From contig JADJRC010000029.1 in assembly GCA_016712415.1 (NCBI GenBank), forward strand, positions 1-44,309: a stretch of 44,309 nucleotides of DNA, written 5' to 3'. The notes under the pieces were generated by a model that had not been told where the DNA came from, did not search any database, and worked only from the letters and a program-made list of their open reading frames with translations. Both the position numbers and the translations under genes were made by a program. Positions 16,738 to 24,969 of the stretch are shown here, piece after piece (position 1 is the first letter of the stretch; each line of letters opens with the position of its first letter). This DNA is from Lewinellaceae bacterium. GTDB taxonomy: Bacteria; Bacteroidota; Bacteroidia; Chitinophagales; Saprospiraceae.

Positions 16738-17376
16738 CAGGTGTTTTTTGACAGGGTTTACATGATAGATATGATAGACAGGTGTTTTTTGACAGGATTT
16801 ACATGATAGACAGGTGTTTTTTGACAGGATTTACATGATAGATATGATAGACAGGTGTTTTTTGACAGGATTTACATGATAGATATGATAGACAGGTGTT
16901 TTTTGACAGGATTTACATGATAGATATGATAGACAGGTGTTTTTTGACAGGATTTACATGATAGATATGATAGACAGGTGTTTTTTGACAGGATTTACAT
17001 GATAGACAGGATTTAAAGGGTATTTGCCCTGATCATCAAAATGGAGTAACACGCGTAAATCTTGTCAAAAAAACACCTGTAAACCCTGTCAAGAAACACC
17101 TGCAAATCATGTAAACCCTGTCAAAAACACCTGTAAACCCTGTCAAGAAACACCTGCAAATCATGTAAATCCTGTCAAAAACACCTGTAAACCCTGTCAA
17201 GAAACACCTGCAAATCATGTAAACCCTGTCAAAAAACACCTGTCTATCATATCTATCATGTAAACCCTGTCAAAAAACACCTGCAAATCATGTAAACCCT
17301 GTCAAAAAACACCTGTCTATCATATCTATCATGTAAACCCTGTCAAGAAACACCTGCCGACCCTGTCAAAAAGAAA
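16738..17376. repeat. Giant inverted repeat array, 41-bp units
   Basis: Left arm (16738-17016): seven direct copies of a 41-bp unit (CAGGTGTTTTTTGACAGG plus ATTTACATGATAGATATGAT), one copy shortened by 9 bp and the last ending in the ACAGGATTTA word. Spacings from copy to copy are 41, 32, 41, 41, 41 and 41. A 35-bp unique centre (17018-17054) follows. Right arm (17055-17376): about ten copies of the reverse complement, in units of about 23, 32 and 41 bp, with CACCTG as the constant end. The two arms can pair over about 280 bp. It fills the whole gap between two co-directional genes. It is not a CRISPR array because no variable spacers occur. Confidence 0.9.
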
Positions 17377-17407
17377 CAAAACCTGTCCTCCCAAAAACTG
17401 ACGCGAT

Positions 17408-18394
17408 ATGAAAATATACAACTGGGGAATCATCGGACCGGGCAGGATCGCCCGGAAGTTTGCGGAAGACCTGCAGCGGCTGCCCAACGCGCGCCTGCAC
17501 GCGGTGGCTTCCACTTCGATCGACCGCGCCCGTGCTTTTGCTGCCGAGTTCGGCGCCAATTATTCCTACGGGCGCTACGACGACATCGTGCACTGCCCTG
17601 GCCTCGACGTGGTCTATATTGCCACACCGCACGTATTGCACTGCGAAAACACACTGCTCTGCCTCGAGCATGGCATCCCGGTGTTATGCGAAAAACCCTT
17701 TGCCATGAATACTGCCGAAGCCCGGCTCATGGTGAACGCCGCGCGCAAAAACCGGACTTTCCTCATGGAGGCCCTCTGGACGCGGTTTATCCCGGCGGTG
17801 GCCCACGCCTTCGATCTGGTGGAAAACGGCGAGATCGGGGAACTCCATACCGTCAAATCGGATTTTGGCTACAGTATGCCTTTTGACCCGGCCTCAAGGG
17901 TGTTCAACAAGGCGCTCGGCGGCGGCTCGTTGCTCGACATCGGTATTTACCCCGCCCTGCTCTCCCTGTTCCTGTTTGGCAAGCCCGCTGCTGAAGATAT
18001 TCAGGCGGCAGCCACATTCACCCCGACAGATGTGGATGAAAGTTGTGTGTTTACTTTTCAGTATCCCGGAAACCGGCTTGCGATCAACCACAGTACCATC
18101 GCGGCCAACACACCGGTAGAGGCCTGGCTGCACGGTCGGGAAGGCTCCATTTACCTGCACCCGCGCTGGCACCACACGCAAAAACTCACCCTCTCCAGGT
18201 ATGAATTCCGGCAGGAGACCAAACGCGACATCGAGATGCCCTATGAAGGACGGGGCTACTCCTTCGAAGCCGAGCATGTGATGCAATGCCTTGATAACGA
18301 ATTGCTTGAAAGCGACAAGGTGCCGCTTTATTTCACGCTGGACCTGGTGGAAACGCTGGATGCCGTGCGGGAAAAAGTGGGTTTGGTTTATTGA
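17408..18394 (+). CDS. Gfo/Idh/MocA-family NAD(P)-dependent oxidoreductase
   Basis: 328 residues, full length for the family. The N-terminal Rossmann fold begins with WGIIGPGRIARKFAEDL (glycine-rich dinucleotide loop). The next family motif CEKPFAMN (around residues 95-102) contains the conserved EKP of the family. The C-terminal substrate domain includes GGGSLLDIGIYP, where the conserved Asp/His-like pair is found (DIGIYP). It most resembles the branch of dihydrodiol dehydrogenase-like enzymes, but substrate cannot be assigned. It is a single plus-strand gene, preceded by the repeat array, with no operon partner. It converges with the ABC permease gene. Confidence 0.92.
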   Translation: MKIYNWGIIGPGRIARKFAEDLQRLPNARLHAVASTSIDRARAFAAEFGANYSYGRYDDIVHCPGLDVVYIATPHVLHCENTLLCLEHGIPVLCEKPFAMNTAEARLMVNAARKNRTFLMEALWTRFIPAVAHAFDLVENGEIGELHTVKSDFGYSMPFDPASRVFNKALGGGSLLDIGIYPALLSLFLFGKPAAEDIQAAATFTPTDVDESCVFTFQYPGNRLAINHSTIAANTPVEAWLHGREGSIYLHPRWHHTQKLTLSRYEFRQETKRDIEMPYEGRGYSFEAEHVMQCLDNELLESDKVPLYFTLDLVETLDAVREKVGLVY

Positions 18395-18506
18395 GGGGTT
18401 GGCGGGTTACGCAGGTTTCGGGTTTCGGGTTGAGAGTACTCAAACCTGTGATTTGAAACCCGAAACCTGCGCAACCCGTAACCTGCGCAACCCGCAACCC
18501 AACCCC
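18395..18506. repeat. Inverted heptanucleotide-word repeat between convergent genes
   Basis: Left arm (18395-18431) is built of GGGTT, GCAGGTTTCGGG and GTTTCGG words; right arm (18456-18506) has AAACCCGAAACCTGCGCAACC with a duplicated part. The arms can pair over about 30 bp. It fills almost the entire gap between the stops at 18394 and 18511, so it may serve as a two-way terminator. Confidence 0.8.
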
Positions 18507-18510
18507 CTCT

Positions 18511-21090
18511 CTAAACCTCCTGCCTTAACACCTCCAACGGCGGCTTCCGCACCACTTCCCGGCTGTTGAGCAGCCCGATAATGACCGTCAGCGACGTAAT
18601 GACGAGGAAGGTAGTGAGCAGGGGCCACCATTCTGGTTCGAAGGGTATGTGGAAAGCAAATTCCGCCAGCGCCCAGGCGCCGGCGACAGACAATCCCACT
18701 CCGGCCAGGCAGGCCAGGGCCCCGAGCAGGAAATATTCCAGCGCATTGATGGCCAGTATCTGTCGGCGACTCGCGCCGAGGGTGCGCAGCAGTACACTTT
18801 CGCGGATGCGGGCAAATTTGCCCTGGTAAATCGAACTGATGAGCACCAACAGACCTGTCAGGATGCTGAACAGGGCCATGAAGCGAATCACAAACGACAC
18901 TTTGCCGAGCACCTCATCCACCGATTTGAGTATCTGCGTCAGGTCGATGGCTGACACGCCGGGGAAGCGCCGAACGAGTTCCGACTGAAACCGGGCCGAC
19001 TGCTCCGCATTGCCCACGCGTGAAATGACCACGTGGAATTGTGGCGCTTTTTCCAGCACCCCCGTCGGGAAAACCACCAGAAAGTTGGTTTGTACCCGGT
19101 TGAAATCCACTTTTCGGATGCTTCCGACTTCTGTTTCGAGCCGGGCGCCCTGCACATTGAATACGATTTTGGTACCGATTTTTGCATTCATGCCGCGTTG
19201 CAGCCCGTCGGAAATGGACACCTTGATCGGTTCGCCGGGCACGTGTTTGCCTTCCCATACGCCATCCACAATTTCTTCGGTATCGATCAGGGTATCGCGG
19301 AAGGTGACGCGGTATTCGCGGTCCCACACCCAGCCGCGCATCCGGCCAGCGTTGTCGGGTTCGTCGCGCCGCGGCGGTTTTTCGGTATCCGGGGGGCGAT
19401 TATTCAGTGTGTCGGCTTCGTATTGCGCCTTGGTGATGCCGTCGATAGACTCGACGCGGGTGGTCACCACCGCGACCTGCTGCATCAGCGGCATGTCGTG
19501 TGCGCGCACCAGTGCCGCCACGCTGTCGCGGTCGCGGGTCTGGATATCGAACAGGATCATATTGGGCTGGTTGCCGCTACCCGAAAACTCTACCTGCTTC
19601 AGCAGCAGGTTTTGAATCAGGAAAAGGGTGGAGAGCAGCATGGTGCCCAGTCCGATCGTCACGACCAGCAGCACTGTCTGATTCTCGGGGCGGAACAGGT
19701 TGGCGATACCCTGCCGTGCAACGTAGCTCCATTTTTTTGGAAAAAAACGACGCAATAAAAAGGTCAGCAGCCAGGCTACCCCCCAAAGTATAAGGAATGC
19801 CGCCGCGATACCGCCCATAAAATAAAGGGTCTCTTTCCAGTCTTTGATCAGCCACCAGGTGAACCCGAAAATGGCGGCGAGGATAAGTGCATATACTCCC
19901 CAGCGCAGGGGCCGGCTGGAACTTTCATTTTCACCGAAAGATGCGCGCAAGGTGCGCAGCGGCGATGTTTTCAGGATGCCCGATAGCGGCAGCAGGGCAA
20001 ACAGGATCGCTACCGAAAGCCCCAGGGCTACCCCTTGTGCCATGGCCGACCACGACAGATCGGTGCTCACGTTGTCAATAGGCAACAGATCCCGCACTAC
20101 CCAGGGCAGAAATTTCTGGATCAGGGAGCCCAGTGCGGCGCCTGCCAGTGCGCCGAGCATGCCTATGCCGGCCACCTGGACGAGGTACACGAAAAAAGCC
20201 TTTCGGCCGCTTGCGCCCAGGCAGCGCAGAATAGCCACGGTCGGCAATTTGTCTTTGATATAGATATGAACAGCGCCGGCCACACCGATGCAGCCCAGCA
20301 GCAGGGCGATAAATCCGACGAGGTTGAGAAAGGTGCCGAAATTGCCGAACGCTTTTCCAATGCTGCGCTTGCGCTCCTCCACCGTGTCCCAGCCGAGGCC
20401 CGCCTTTTCGAACTGTTTTTCGAGCGGCTTCATCAGCGCGTCGGGGTCCGTGCCGGCGGGCATTTTGTAAAAATACTGGTAATCCACGCGGCTGCCGCGC
20501 TGGATAAGCCCCGTGCTGTCGAGCCAGGCGGCGGGGATAAACACCACCGGGGCAATGCTGGATGCGATGCCTGCACGGCCGGGCGACGAAAGCAGGTCGC
20601 CTTCGATGGCAAAGGTGACATTGCCGACCTGGATGCTGTCGCCGGGACGGATATTGAACTGGAGCATCAGCGCATGGTCCACCAGTGCGGCTTTACCGCT
20701 TCGAAATGTTTTCCAGGAATTTTCCGGGCTGCTCTTCCATTTTCCGTAAAAGGGATAATCGCCTTCCAGTGCCCTGATTTGTGAAAGCCGGGTGCCGCCG
20801 TTGCCGGGAAAACGCACCATGCTCATGAAATTGATCACATCGGAGCGCTCGGCTCCGGGCTGGTTGAGGAGTTGCAGCACCGAATCGGGCGCTTCCTGGT
20901 TGGCATCGACCAGCAGGTCGGCGCCGAGCAGGGTTTTGGCTTCCCGGTCAATATCGCCGGTCAGGTTGACCGAAAAGGAACGAACGGCGGTGAGTGCGGC
21001 GATACCGACAGTGATCGCGGAAATAAACAGGAAGAGGCGGGCGCGGTTGCGGCGACTGTCGCGCCAGGCCATTTTAAGGATAAAACTCAT
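18511..21090 (-). CDS. FtsX-family ABC transporter permease, orphan
   Basis: 859 residues from ATG 21090 (MSFILKMAWRDSRRNRARLF). It has one N-terminal membrane helix (LFLFISAITVGIAALTAV), a periplasmic region with the MacB-like domain, and two FtsX cores: helices around 270-380 (FIALLLGCIGVAGAVHIYI), a long middle part, and a C-terminal set ending near VITSLTVIIGLLNSREVV. This order of two FtsX blocks matches the YbbP type of ABC-transporter permease, often linked to lipoprotein or lipid export. No ATPase gene is adjacent, so a partner must be elsewhere. A frame start at 21120 gives ten extra residues without family support. Its 3' end converges with the oxidoreductase gene. Confidence 0.9.
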   Translation of the reverse strand: MSFILKMAWRDSRRNRARLFLFISAITVGIAALTAVRSFSVNLTGDIDREAKTLLGADLLVDANQEAPDSVLQLLNQPGAERSDVINFMSMVRFPGNGGTRLSQIRALEGDYPFYGKWKSSPENSWKTFRSGKAALVDHALMLQFNIRPGDSIQVGNVTFAIEGDLLSSPGRAGIASSIAPVVFIPAAWLDSTGLIQRGSRVDYQYFYKMPAGTDPDALMKPLEKQFEKAGLGWDTVEERKRSIGKAFGNFGTFLNLVGFIALLLGCIGVAGAVHIYIKDKLPTVAILRCLGASGRKAFFVYLVQVAGIGMLGALAGAALGSLIQKFLPWVVRDLLPIDNVSTDLSWSAMAQGVALGLSVAILFALLPLSGILKTSPLRTLRASFGENESSSRPLRWGVYALILAAIFGFTWWLIKDWKETLYFMGGIAAAFLILWGVAWLLTFLLRRFFPKKWSYVARQGIANLFRPENQTVLLVVTIGLGTMLLSTLFLIQNLLLKQVEFSGSGNQPNMILFDIQTRDRDSVAALVRAHDMPLMQQVAVVTTRVESIDGITKAQYEADTLNNRPPDTEKPPRRDEPDNAGRMRGWVWDREYRVTFRDTLIDTEEIVDGVWEGKHVPGEPIKVSISDGLQRGMNAKIGTKIVFNVQGARLETEVGSIRKVDFNRVQTNFLVVFPTGVLEKAPQFHVVISRVGNAEQSARFQSELVRRFPGVSAIDLTQILKSVDEVLGKVSFVIRFMALFSILTGLLVLISSIYQGKFARIRESVLLRTLGASRRQILAINALEYFLLGALACLAGVGLSVAGAWALAEFAFHIPFEPEWWPLLTTFLVITSLTVIIGLLNSREVVRKPPLEVLRQEV

Positions 21091-21258
21091 GGGCTGCTGT
21101 GGAGGCCCTGCTTTAAACAAACAGGCGCCAAAATTCCCCGAAGAAACAAAATATGAAGCCCGTCGTTGAGCCGCAGAGGCCTTTTTTCGATCAATCGTGC
21201 CGGAATGCGGCTTATCCTGCCCAAATGCCGGATGGAAAAAGTTTCTGATTGGAGCAGT

Positions 21259-22554
21259 TTACCGGCCGGCATCCCGCTCCAGGGGTATCGCGGGGCTCCT
21301 TTCTGCTCTGCCGCCTTGCTGTTTCAGCGCGTGTAACGCAATCGATTTTGCGGCTTTGATCGGGATAGCCACGCACTTTTTTTCCATGTATCCGAGCATT
21401 TTCATCACCAGTTCCTGAGCGGCGGGGTCGAGTTGCGCAAAATCCTTGGCATACACCTCCTGTACTGCGCGTTCCTTTACGGCACGCACTTCATCGGGGA
21501 TGTAAGCGAGTGAGCGCTCGACCTGACGCTCATGCCAAAGCGCGCGGTATTCGTAGAGCCGACGGGTGATGATGGTATCTGCTTTCGTTTTTTCGTGTTC
21601 GCGGTGGCTGCGGTTTTGCTCCGCTGTAGCGCGCAGGGCTTCTATTTCTATAAAATGTACGGGGTATTCAGCGAGCATACGCTTGTCCACATTGTTGGGC
21701 ACGGAAAGGTCAACTACCGTTTTACGGGTCTTGTCGCCCGCGACCAGGCTGTGGTAGACATCCGGGGTAACAACAGGCTCAGTCGACCCCGTGCAGACAA
21801 CCAGTGCATCAAAGCCTTCCGACCAGTATTCGAGCACATCGAGCGGGAAGGCGCGGCCATGATCGAATGTGCCGGCCAATACGGCCGCCTTATCCGGGGT
21901 GCGGTTGAGTATGGTTACGTGGTGGAAACCTTTTTTAGCCAGAAACCGGGCAAACAAGGCGTTGGTTTGTCCGGCGCCGACCATCAGGATGCGGGCGTTT
22001 TTTGAGGTAACCGTTTTTTGCATTTCAGAAAACGCCAGCGCTACAACAGACAGTGCCTTTTCGCCGATGGCCGTTGTGCTGTATATTTCCTTGGCTGTTT
22101 CGATCGAAAAACGCATCAGCAGCCGGATGTGATCGCCCGTCAGGCCGAGGGCATGGCTGTGGTCGTAAGCTTCGCGCAACTGGCGAATAATCTCCCTTTC
22201 GCCCACTACCAGGCTGTCGAGCGAGCCGCCCACCTCAAACAGGTGGCGGATGGCATCGGCGCCGTGCAACAGGCGCAACTGTCCGGCGAGCTGAGCGGCT
22301 TCTGACGCCGGCATATCGGGCCGGATAATGTTCAAAACACGGGATTTGATATTTTCTTCGACGGGCGACTGGTCGTAAAACAGGTACATTACCCGGTTGC
22401 AGGTCGCGAGGTAAAACAGCTCATTCCAGCCGAGACGGGCCTTCAGGGCTCCGAGTACAGGCCCCGTTTGATCAGCCGGCACCATAAACCGGCCGATGGT
22501 TTCCAGGGGAGCATCGCGATGTGTCAGGGTGAGTACGTGATAACCGTCAAGCAT
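21259..22554 (-). CDS. hemA: Glutamyl-tRNA reductase
   Basis: First step of the C5 pathway to tetrapyrroles: NADPH reduction of glutamyl-tRNA to glutamate semialdehyde in the cytoplasm. 431 residues, close to the usual 420. The catalytic Cys is in ATCNR (Cys52). The signature VVGEREI lies at 116-122, and the NADPH-binding glycine loop MVGAGQTNAL at 191-200. The C-terminal dimerisation helices follow (QVERSLAYIPDEVRAVKERA). It is monocistronic as far as can be seen: the next gene on the strand, the FtsX permease, begins 169 bp downstream. A TACATTTG box 37 bp upstream of the start suggests a promoter. Confidence 0.96.
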   Translation of the reverse strand: MLDGYHVLTLTHRDAPLETIGRFMVPADQTGPVLGALKARLGWNELFYLATCNRVMYLFYDQSPVEENIKSRVLNIIRPDMPASEAAQLAGQLRLLHGADAIRHLFEVGGSLDSLVVGEREIIRQLREAYDHSHALGLTGDHIRLLMRFSIETAKEIYSTTAIGEKALSVVALAFSEMQKTVTSKNARILMVGAGQTNALFARFLAKKGFHHVTILNRTPDKAAVLAGTFDHGRAFPLDVLEYWSEGFDALVVCTGSTEPVVTPDVYHSLVAGDKTRKTVVDLSVPNNVDKRMLAEYPVHFIEIEALRATAEQNRSHREHEKTKADTIITRRLYEYRALWHERQVERSLAYIPDEVRAVKERAVQEVYAKDFAQLDPAAQELVMKMLGYMEKKCVAIPIKAAKSIALHALKQQGGRAERSPAIPLERDAGR

Positions 22555-22590
22555 GGTCTTGAATAAGGCAGCGTTTTCAATTCAACAGAA

Positions 22591-22598
22591 CAAATGTA
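22591..22598 (-). promoter_or_regulatory. Candidate -7 box for hemA
   Basis: The minus strand reads TACATTTG, fitting TAnnTTTG, 37 bp upstream of the hemA start. No clear -33 TTTG is seen at the expected distance. Confidence 0.35.
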
Positions 22599-22834
22599 GA
22601 TGCGCGGATTCGCGCTACTGTCACGCTTTTGTAAACGGGTTTACGACAGCGGTATTTGGAAAAGTTCTAAGCAAATTGGACGCACAAAGAGACGGATGGG
22701 TTGCAATGGAAGGCGTGCGGCAGTCCGGCGGGAAATAAAAAACCCCGACTCATTACAGCCGGGGCAACAACTAAAAAATTAAGCTATGAAAACAAAAACT
22801 TCTTATGTCGGGATTTGGTTGACGGTGCAAGTGT
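22599..22834 (+). other. Intergenic stretch upstream of hemA with a small frame
   Basis: A gene-free region between hemA (minus) and the HhH gene. It has a short hairpin CCCCG...CGGGG at 22743-22764 and then ATG at 22786 starting a 16-codon frame MKTKTSYVGIWLTVQV that stops just before the terminator at 22835. A leader peptide or short RNA is possible. Evidence is weak. Confidence 0.2.
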
Positions 22835-22875
22835 AAAAAGAAAATGCCGCTCTTGCAAGGCGGCATTTTCTTTTT
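22835..22875. terminator. Strong bidirectional intrinsic terminator
   Basis: Perfect 16-bp stem AAAAAGAAAATGCCGC (22835-22850) with its complement at 22860-22875, loop TCTTGCAAG. The stem ends give the T-run on each strand. It lies four bases past the stop of the HhH gene and would end the rplU-rpmA transcript. Confidence 0.85.
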
Positions 22876-22878
22876 GTT

Positions 22879-23373
22879 TTATTCTGTCGTGTCTCTTCCA
22901 CCAATTAGCATGTCCTGGTATTCTTTTAACTCCTCCCATTTGCCTTCGGCGGCAAATTTTGCCTGGGAGGCCCAGGTGCTCGGGTCGTGTATCTGGTAAC
23001 GCGGACCGGCGGCGTCGAGAATTTCTTTGATGCGCTCGACAGGTGCTGCTGCAAGCGCTTCCCAGGTATCGATACCGCCTTCTTTCAGCAGGGTTTCGAT
23101 TTTCGGACCGATGCCTTCCACCACCTTCAGGTCGTCGAGTTTCGGGCCTTTTTCTTTCTTCGGTGCTGCGGCTTTCTTCTCCGCGACCTTTGCGGGTGCT
23201 GCGGTCTCTGCTACTTCAGCAACCGGCGCAACGGGCGTTTCCTCTGCTACAGGTGCTTTGGCTTCCTTTTTAGCGGCCGGTTTTTTGTCCGGTTTTGCCT
23301 CAGGCAGGTCTTTTATTCCCGAAGATATCTTTTTCGGTTTGGTGACAACCGGCGGTTCCGGAACAACCTCCAT
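22879..23373 (-). CDS. Ala/Lys/Pro-rich helix-hairpin-helix protein, likely C-terminal extension of L27
   Basis: 164 residues if started at ATG 23373. Residues 1-75 are low complexity with Pro, Ala, Lys and Glu. Residues about 76-125 form a helix-hairpin-helix (KLDDLKVVEGIGPKIETLLK, then GIDTWEALAAAP), a DNA/RNA-binding module. The tail reads PSTWASQAKFAAEGKWEELK. In many Bacteroidota the same HhH tail is attached to ribosomal protein L21. Here L21 ends without it, and this frame follows L27. Reading backward from the ATG, the frame gives LISITP, which matches the end of L27. A missing base near 23391 separates it from L27, so both are probably one fusion gene. Confidence 0.75.
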   Translation of the reverse strand: MEVVPEPPVVTKPKKISSGIKDLPEAKPDKKPAAKKEAKAPVAEETPVAPVAEVAETAAPAKVAEKKAAAPKKEKGPKLDDLKVVEGIGPKIETLLKEGGIDTWEALAAAPVERIKEILDAAGPRYQIHDPSTWASQAKFAAEGKWEELKEYQDMLIGGRDTTE

Positions 23374-23621
23374 CGGCGTGATGCTGATGAGCTGCGGTCC
23401 TTTCTGCCGCGCTTGAACGTCACGATACCGTCGATAGCAGCGTGAAGCGTGTGGTCGCGACCCATGTACACGTTTTCGCCTGCATGGTACTTCGTACCGC
23501 GCTGACGAATCAATATGTTGCCGGCAATAGCGTGTTCGCCGCCGAATAATTTTACACCGAGCCGTTTACTTTTACTGTCGCGGCCGTTATCTGAACTACC
23601 TACACCTTTTTTGTGTGCCAT
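23313..23621 (-). CDS. rpmA: 50S ribosomal protein L27, frameshifted near its end
   Basis: L27 sits at the peptidyl-transferase centre of the large subunit. The first 77 residues are typical (MAHKKGVGSSDNGRDSKSKR, then LGVKLFGGEHAIAGNILIRQ and RGTKYHAGENVYMGRDHTLH). After KRGRKDRS the expected strand (like FVSVxP) is found in the next frame as LISITP, so one base seems lost in the C/G-rich AGCTC at about 23391. As written it runs out of frame to 23313 with a 25-residue Arg/Ser-rich tail. With the base restored it would continue into the HhH extension that ends at 22879. It is 46 bp downstream of rplU, as usual. Confidence 0.9.
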   Translation of the reverse strand: MAHKKGVGSSDNGRDSKSKRLGVKLFGGEHAIAGNILIRQRGTKYHAGENVYMGRDHTLHAAIDGIVTFKRGRKDRSSSASRRWRLFRNRRLSPNRKRYLRE

Positions 23622-23667
23622 GACTCAAATCAGTTGTGAGTTGAATGTGAATTGTGAGTGGTTAATA

Positions 23668-23979
23668 TCAGCCCGCGATGGACTCAATCTTGATCTTGGT
23701 GAATGACTGGCGGTGGCCGTTTTTCTTGCGGTACCCCTTGCGGCGTTTTTTGTGAAATACGATGACTTTATCGCCTTTCACATGGCCGAGTACGCTGGCC
23801 CGAATGCCTGCGCCTTTGATATTGGGCGTGCCAATGGTCACTTTGCCGTCGTTCTCAATGAGATGCACGGCGTCGAAGGAGACTTTCTCTCCTTCATTAG
23901 CTGCCAGCCGGTGGACGAAGATCTGCTGACCTTCCTCAACTTTAAATTGTTGACCGGCGATGGAAACAATTGCGAACAT
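23668..23979 (-). CDS. rplU: 50S ribosomal protein L21
   Basis: Binds 23S rRNA in the large subunit. 103 residues from ATG 23979 (MFAIVSIAGQQFKVEEGQQI), the normal family start; the upstream ATG at 24063 would add 28 residues not present in L21. Key segments KVTIGTP and KGDKVIVFHKKRRKGYRKK, followed by GHRQSFTKIKIESIAG, are typical. Unlike many Bacteroidota L21 proteins it lacks a C-terminal HhH tail. A promoter of Bacteroidota type lies 54-85 bp upstream. rpmA follows 46 bp downstream. Confidence 0.96.
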   Translation of the reverse strand: MFAIVSIAGQQFKVEEGQQIFVHRLAANEGEKVSFDAVHLIENDGKVTIGTPNIKGAGIRASVLGHVKGDKVIVFHKKRRKGYRKKNGHRQSFTKIKIESIAG

Positions 23980-24032
23980 GTTGATAATCAAAAATTTGGT
24001 GAAAAAGATATGCCTTTCTTTAAAAAGGCGGG

Positions 24033-24064
24033 CAAAGGTACAATACCAAAGGTGAAAATCCAAA
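24033..24064 (-). promoter_or_regulatory. Promoter of the rplU-rpmA operon
   Basis: The minus strand reads TTTG (complement of 24061-24064), a 20-base spacer, and TACCTTTG (complement of 24033-24040). This is a full match to the Bacteroidota vegetative consensus TTTG and TAnnTTTG. Transcription would start near 24026, giving a leader of about 45 nt. Confidence 0.65.
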
Positions 24065-24207
24065 CAAGGGTTGGGAATTCGTTATAGCGACATTATCTTC
24101 ATTGTTGTCATTGTTGCTTTGGCGGCTTGAATGTCAGTTTGCCTGGCAGGAAATGGAAAGTTGGTTGGTAGAAAATCCTCCATAGTTTTGCAGCCAATCT
24201 CATCCTA

Positions 24208-24969
24208 ATGACGATAATGACGAAAACACCACCCATGCTCAAATTCAAACTCACCATAGAATACGACGGCTCGCGGTATGCAGGCTGGCAAATACAGAAA
24301 AACGACCGCTCCGTACAGGGTGAATTGCTGGCTGCGGCAATAAAAGTATTTGGTACCGAGCAGGTTGAGGTGTACGGAGCCGGGCGCACCGACGCGGGTG
24401 TGCACGCGCGGGGGCAGGTAGCCCACATCGCCGTGCAGGATACCAGACTTACGCCCGAGCAATTGCAAATGCGCCTGAACGACGAATTGCCGCACGATAT
24501 CAATATACTGCGGGTGGAAAAGGCGCATCCGAAATTTCACGCCCGGCACGACGCGGTTAGCCGGAGTTATGTTTACCAGATATCAAAACGCCGCGACGCT
24601 TTTGGTAAAAAATACGTGTGGTGGATACGCGACCGGCTTGACCTGGCCGCCATGCGTGATGCAGGCAGTCGCTTGGTCGGATTCCATGATTTTCGCTCCT
24701 TCGGCGATGTGGAGAAGGACGGCCAAAGCACCCTTGTCGACCTGACCCACCTCGATATTGAGGATGCGGGCGACCGTATTTTTATCCATATCAGCGGGTC
24801 ACATTTTTTGTGGAAAATGGTGCGGCGTGTCGCAGGTGTGCTGGTGGAGGTCGGGCGGGGACGCATGAGCCCCGATACGGTAGAGGGCTTTCTCGACAAA
24901 CCTTCCCGCGAGCCGGCGAAGTTTACCGCGCCGCCGGCAGGTTTGTTTTTGGAAAGGGTGGAGTACTGA
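24208..24969 (+). CDS. truA: tRNA pseudouridine synthase A
   Basis: Converts uridines 38-40 of tRNA anticodon stems to pseudouridine. The catalytic Asp lies in GRTDAGVHA (residues 59-67, Asp62). Other family segments: LTIEYDGSRYAGWQIQKN near the start, FHARHDAVSRSYVYQI, and FRSFGDVEKDGQS, with the C-terminal ISGSHFLWKMVRRVAGVLVE. The start at 24208 gives 253 residues; ATG 24235 (MLKFKLTIEYDG) fits the family's usual start better. It is divergent from rplU with about 230 bp between. It stops one base before the epimerase stop on the other strand. Confidence 0.96.
   Translation: MTIMTKTPPMLKFKLTIEYDGSRYAGWQIQKNDRSVQGELLAAAIKVFGTEQVEVYGAGRTDAGVHARGQVAHIAVQDTRLTPEQLQMRLNDELPHDINILRVEKAHPKFHARHDAVSRSYVYQISKRRDAFGKKYVWWIRDRLDLAAMRDAGSRLVGFHDFRSFGDVEKDGQSTLVDLTHLDIEDAGDRIFIHISGSHFLWKMVRRVAGVLVEVGRGRMSPDTVEGFLDKPSREPAKFTAPPAGLFLERVEY

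Noticed and set aside
17036..17239. Repeat-coded protein in the array (CFLTGFTGVFDR type)
   Set aside because: The frame is produced by the repeat itself and has no start signal or composition of a real protein.
16738..17376. Repeat array as a CRISPR
   Set aside because: Units follow each other without unique spacers, half of them are inverted, and no cas gene is near.
22786..22836. 16-codon frame as a regulatory leader peptide
   Set aside because: No downstream gene on that strand is present to be regulated, so it is only noted as part of the gap.
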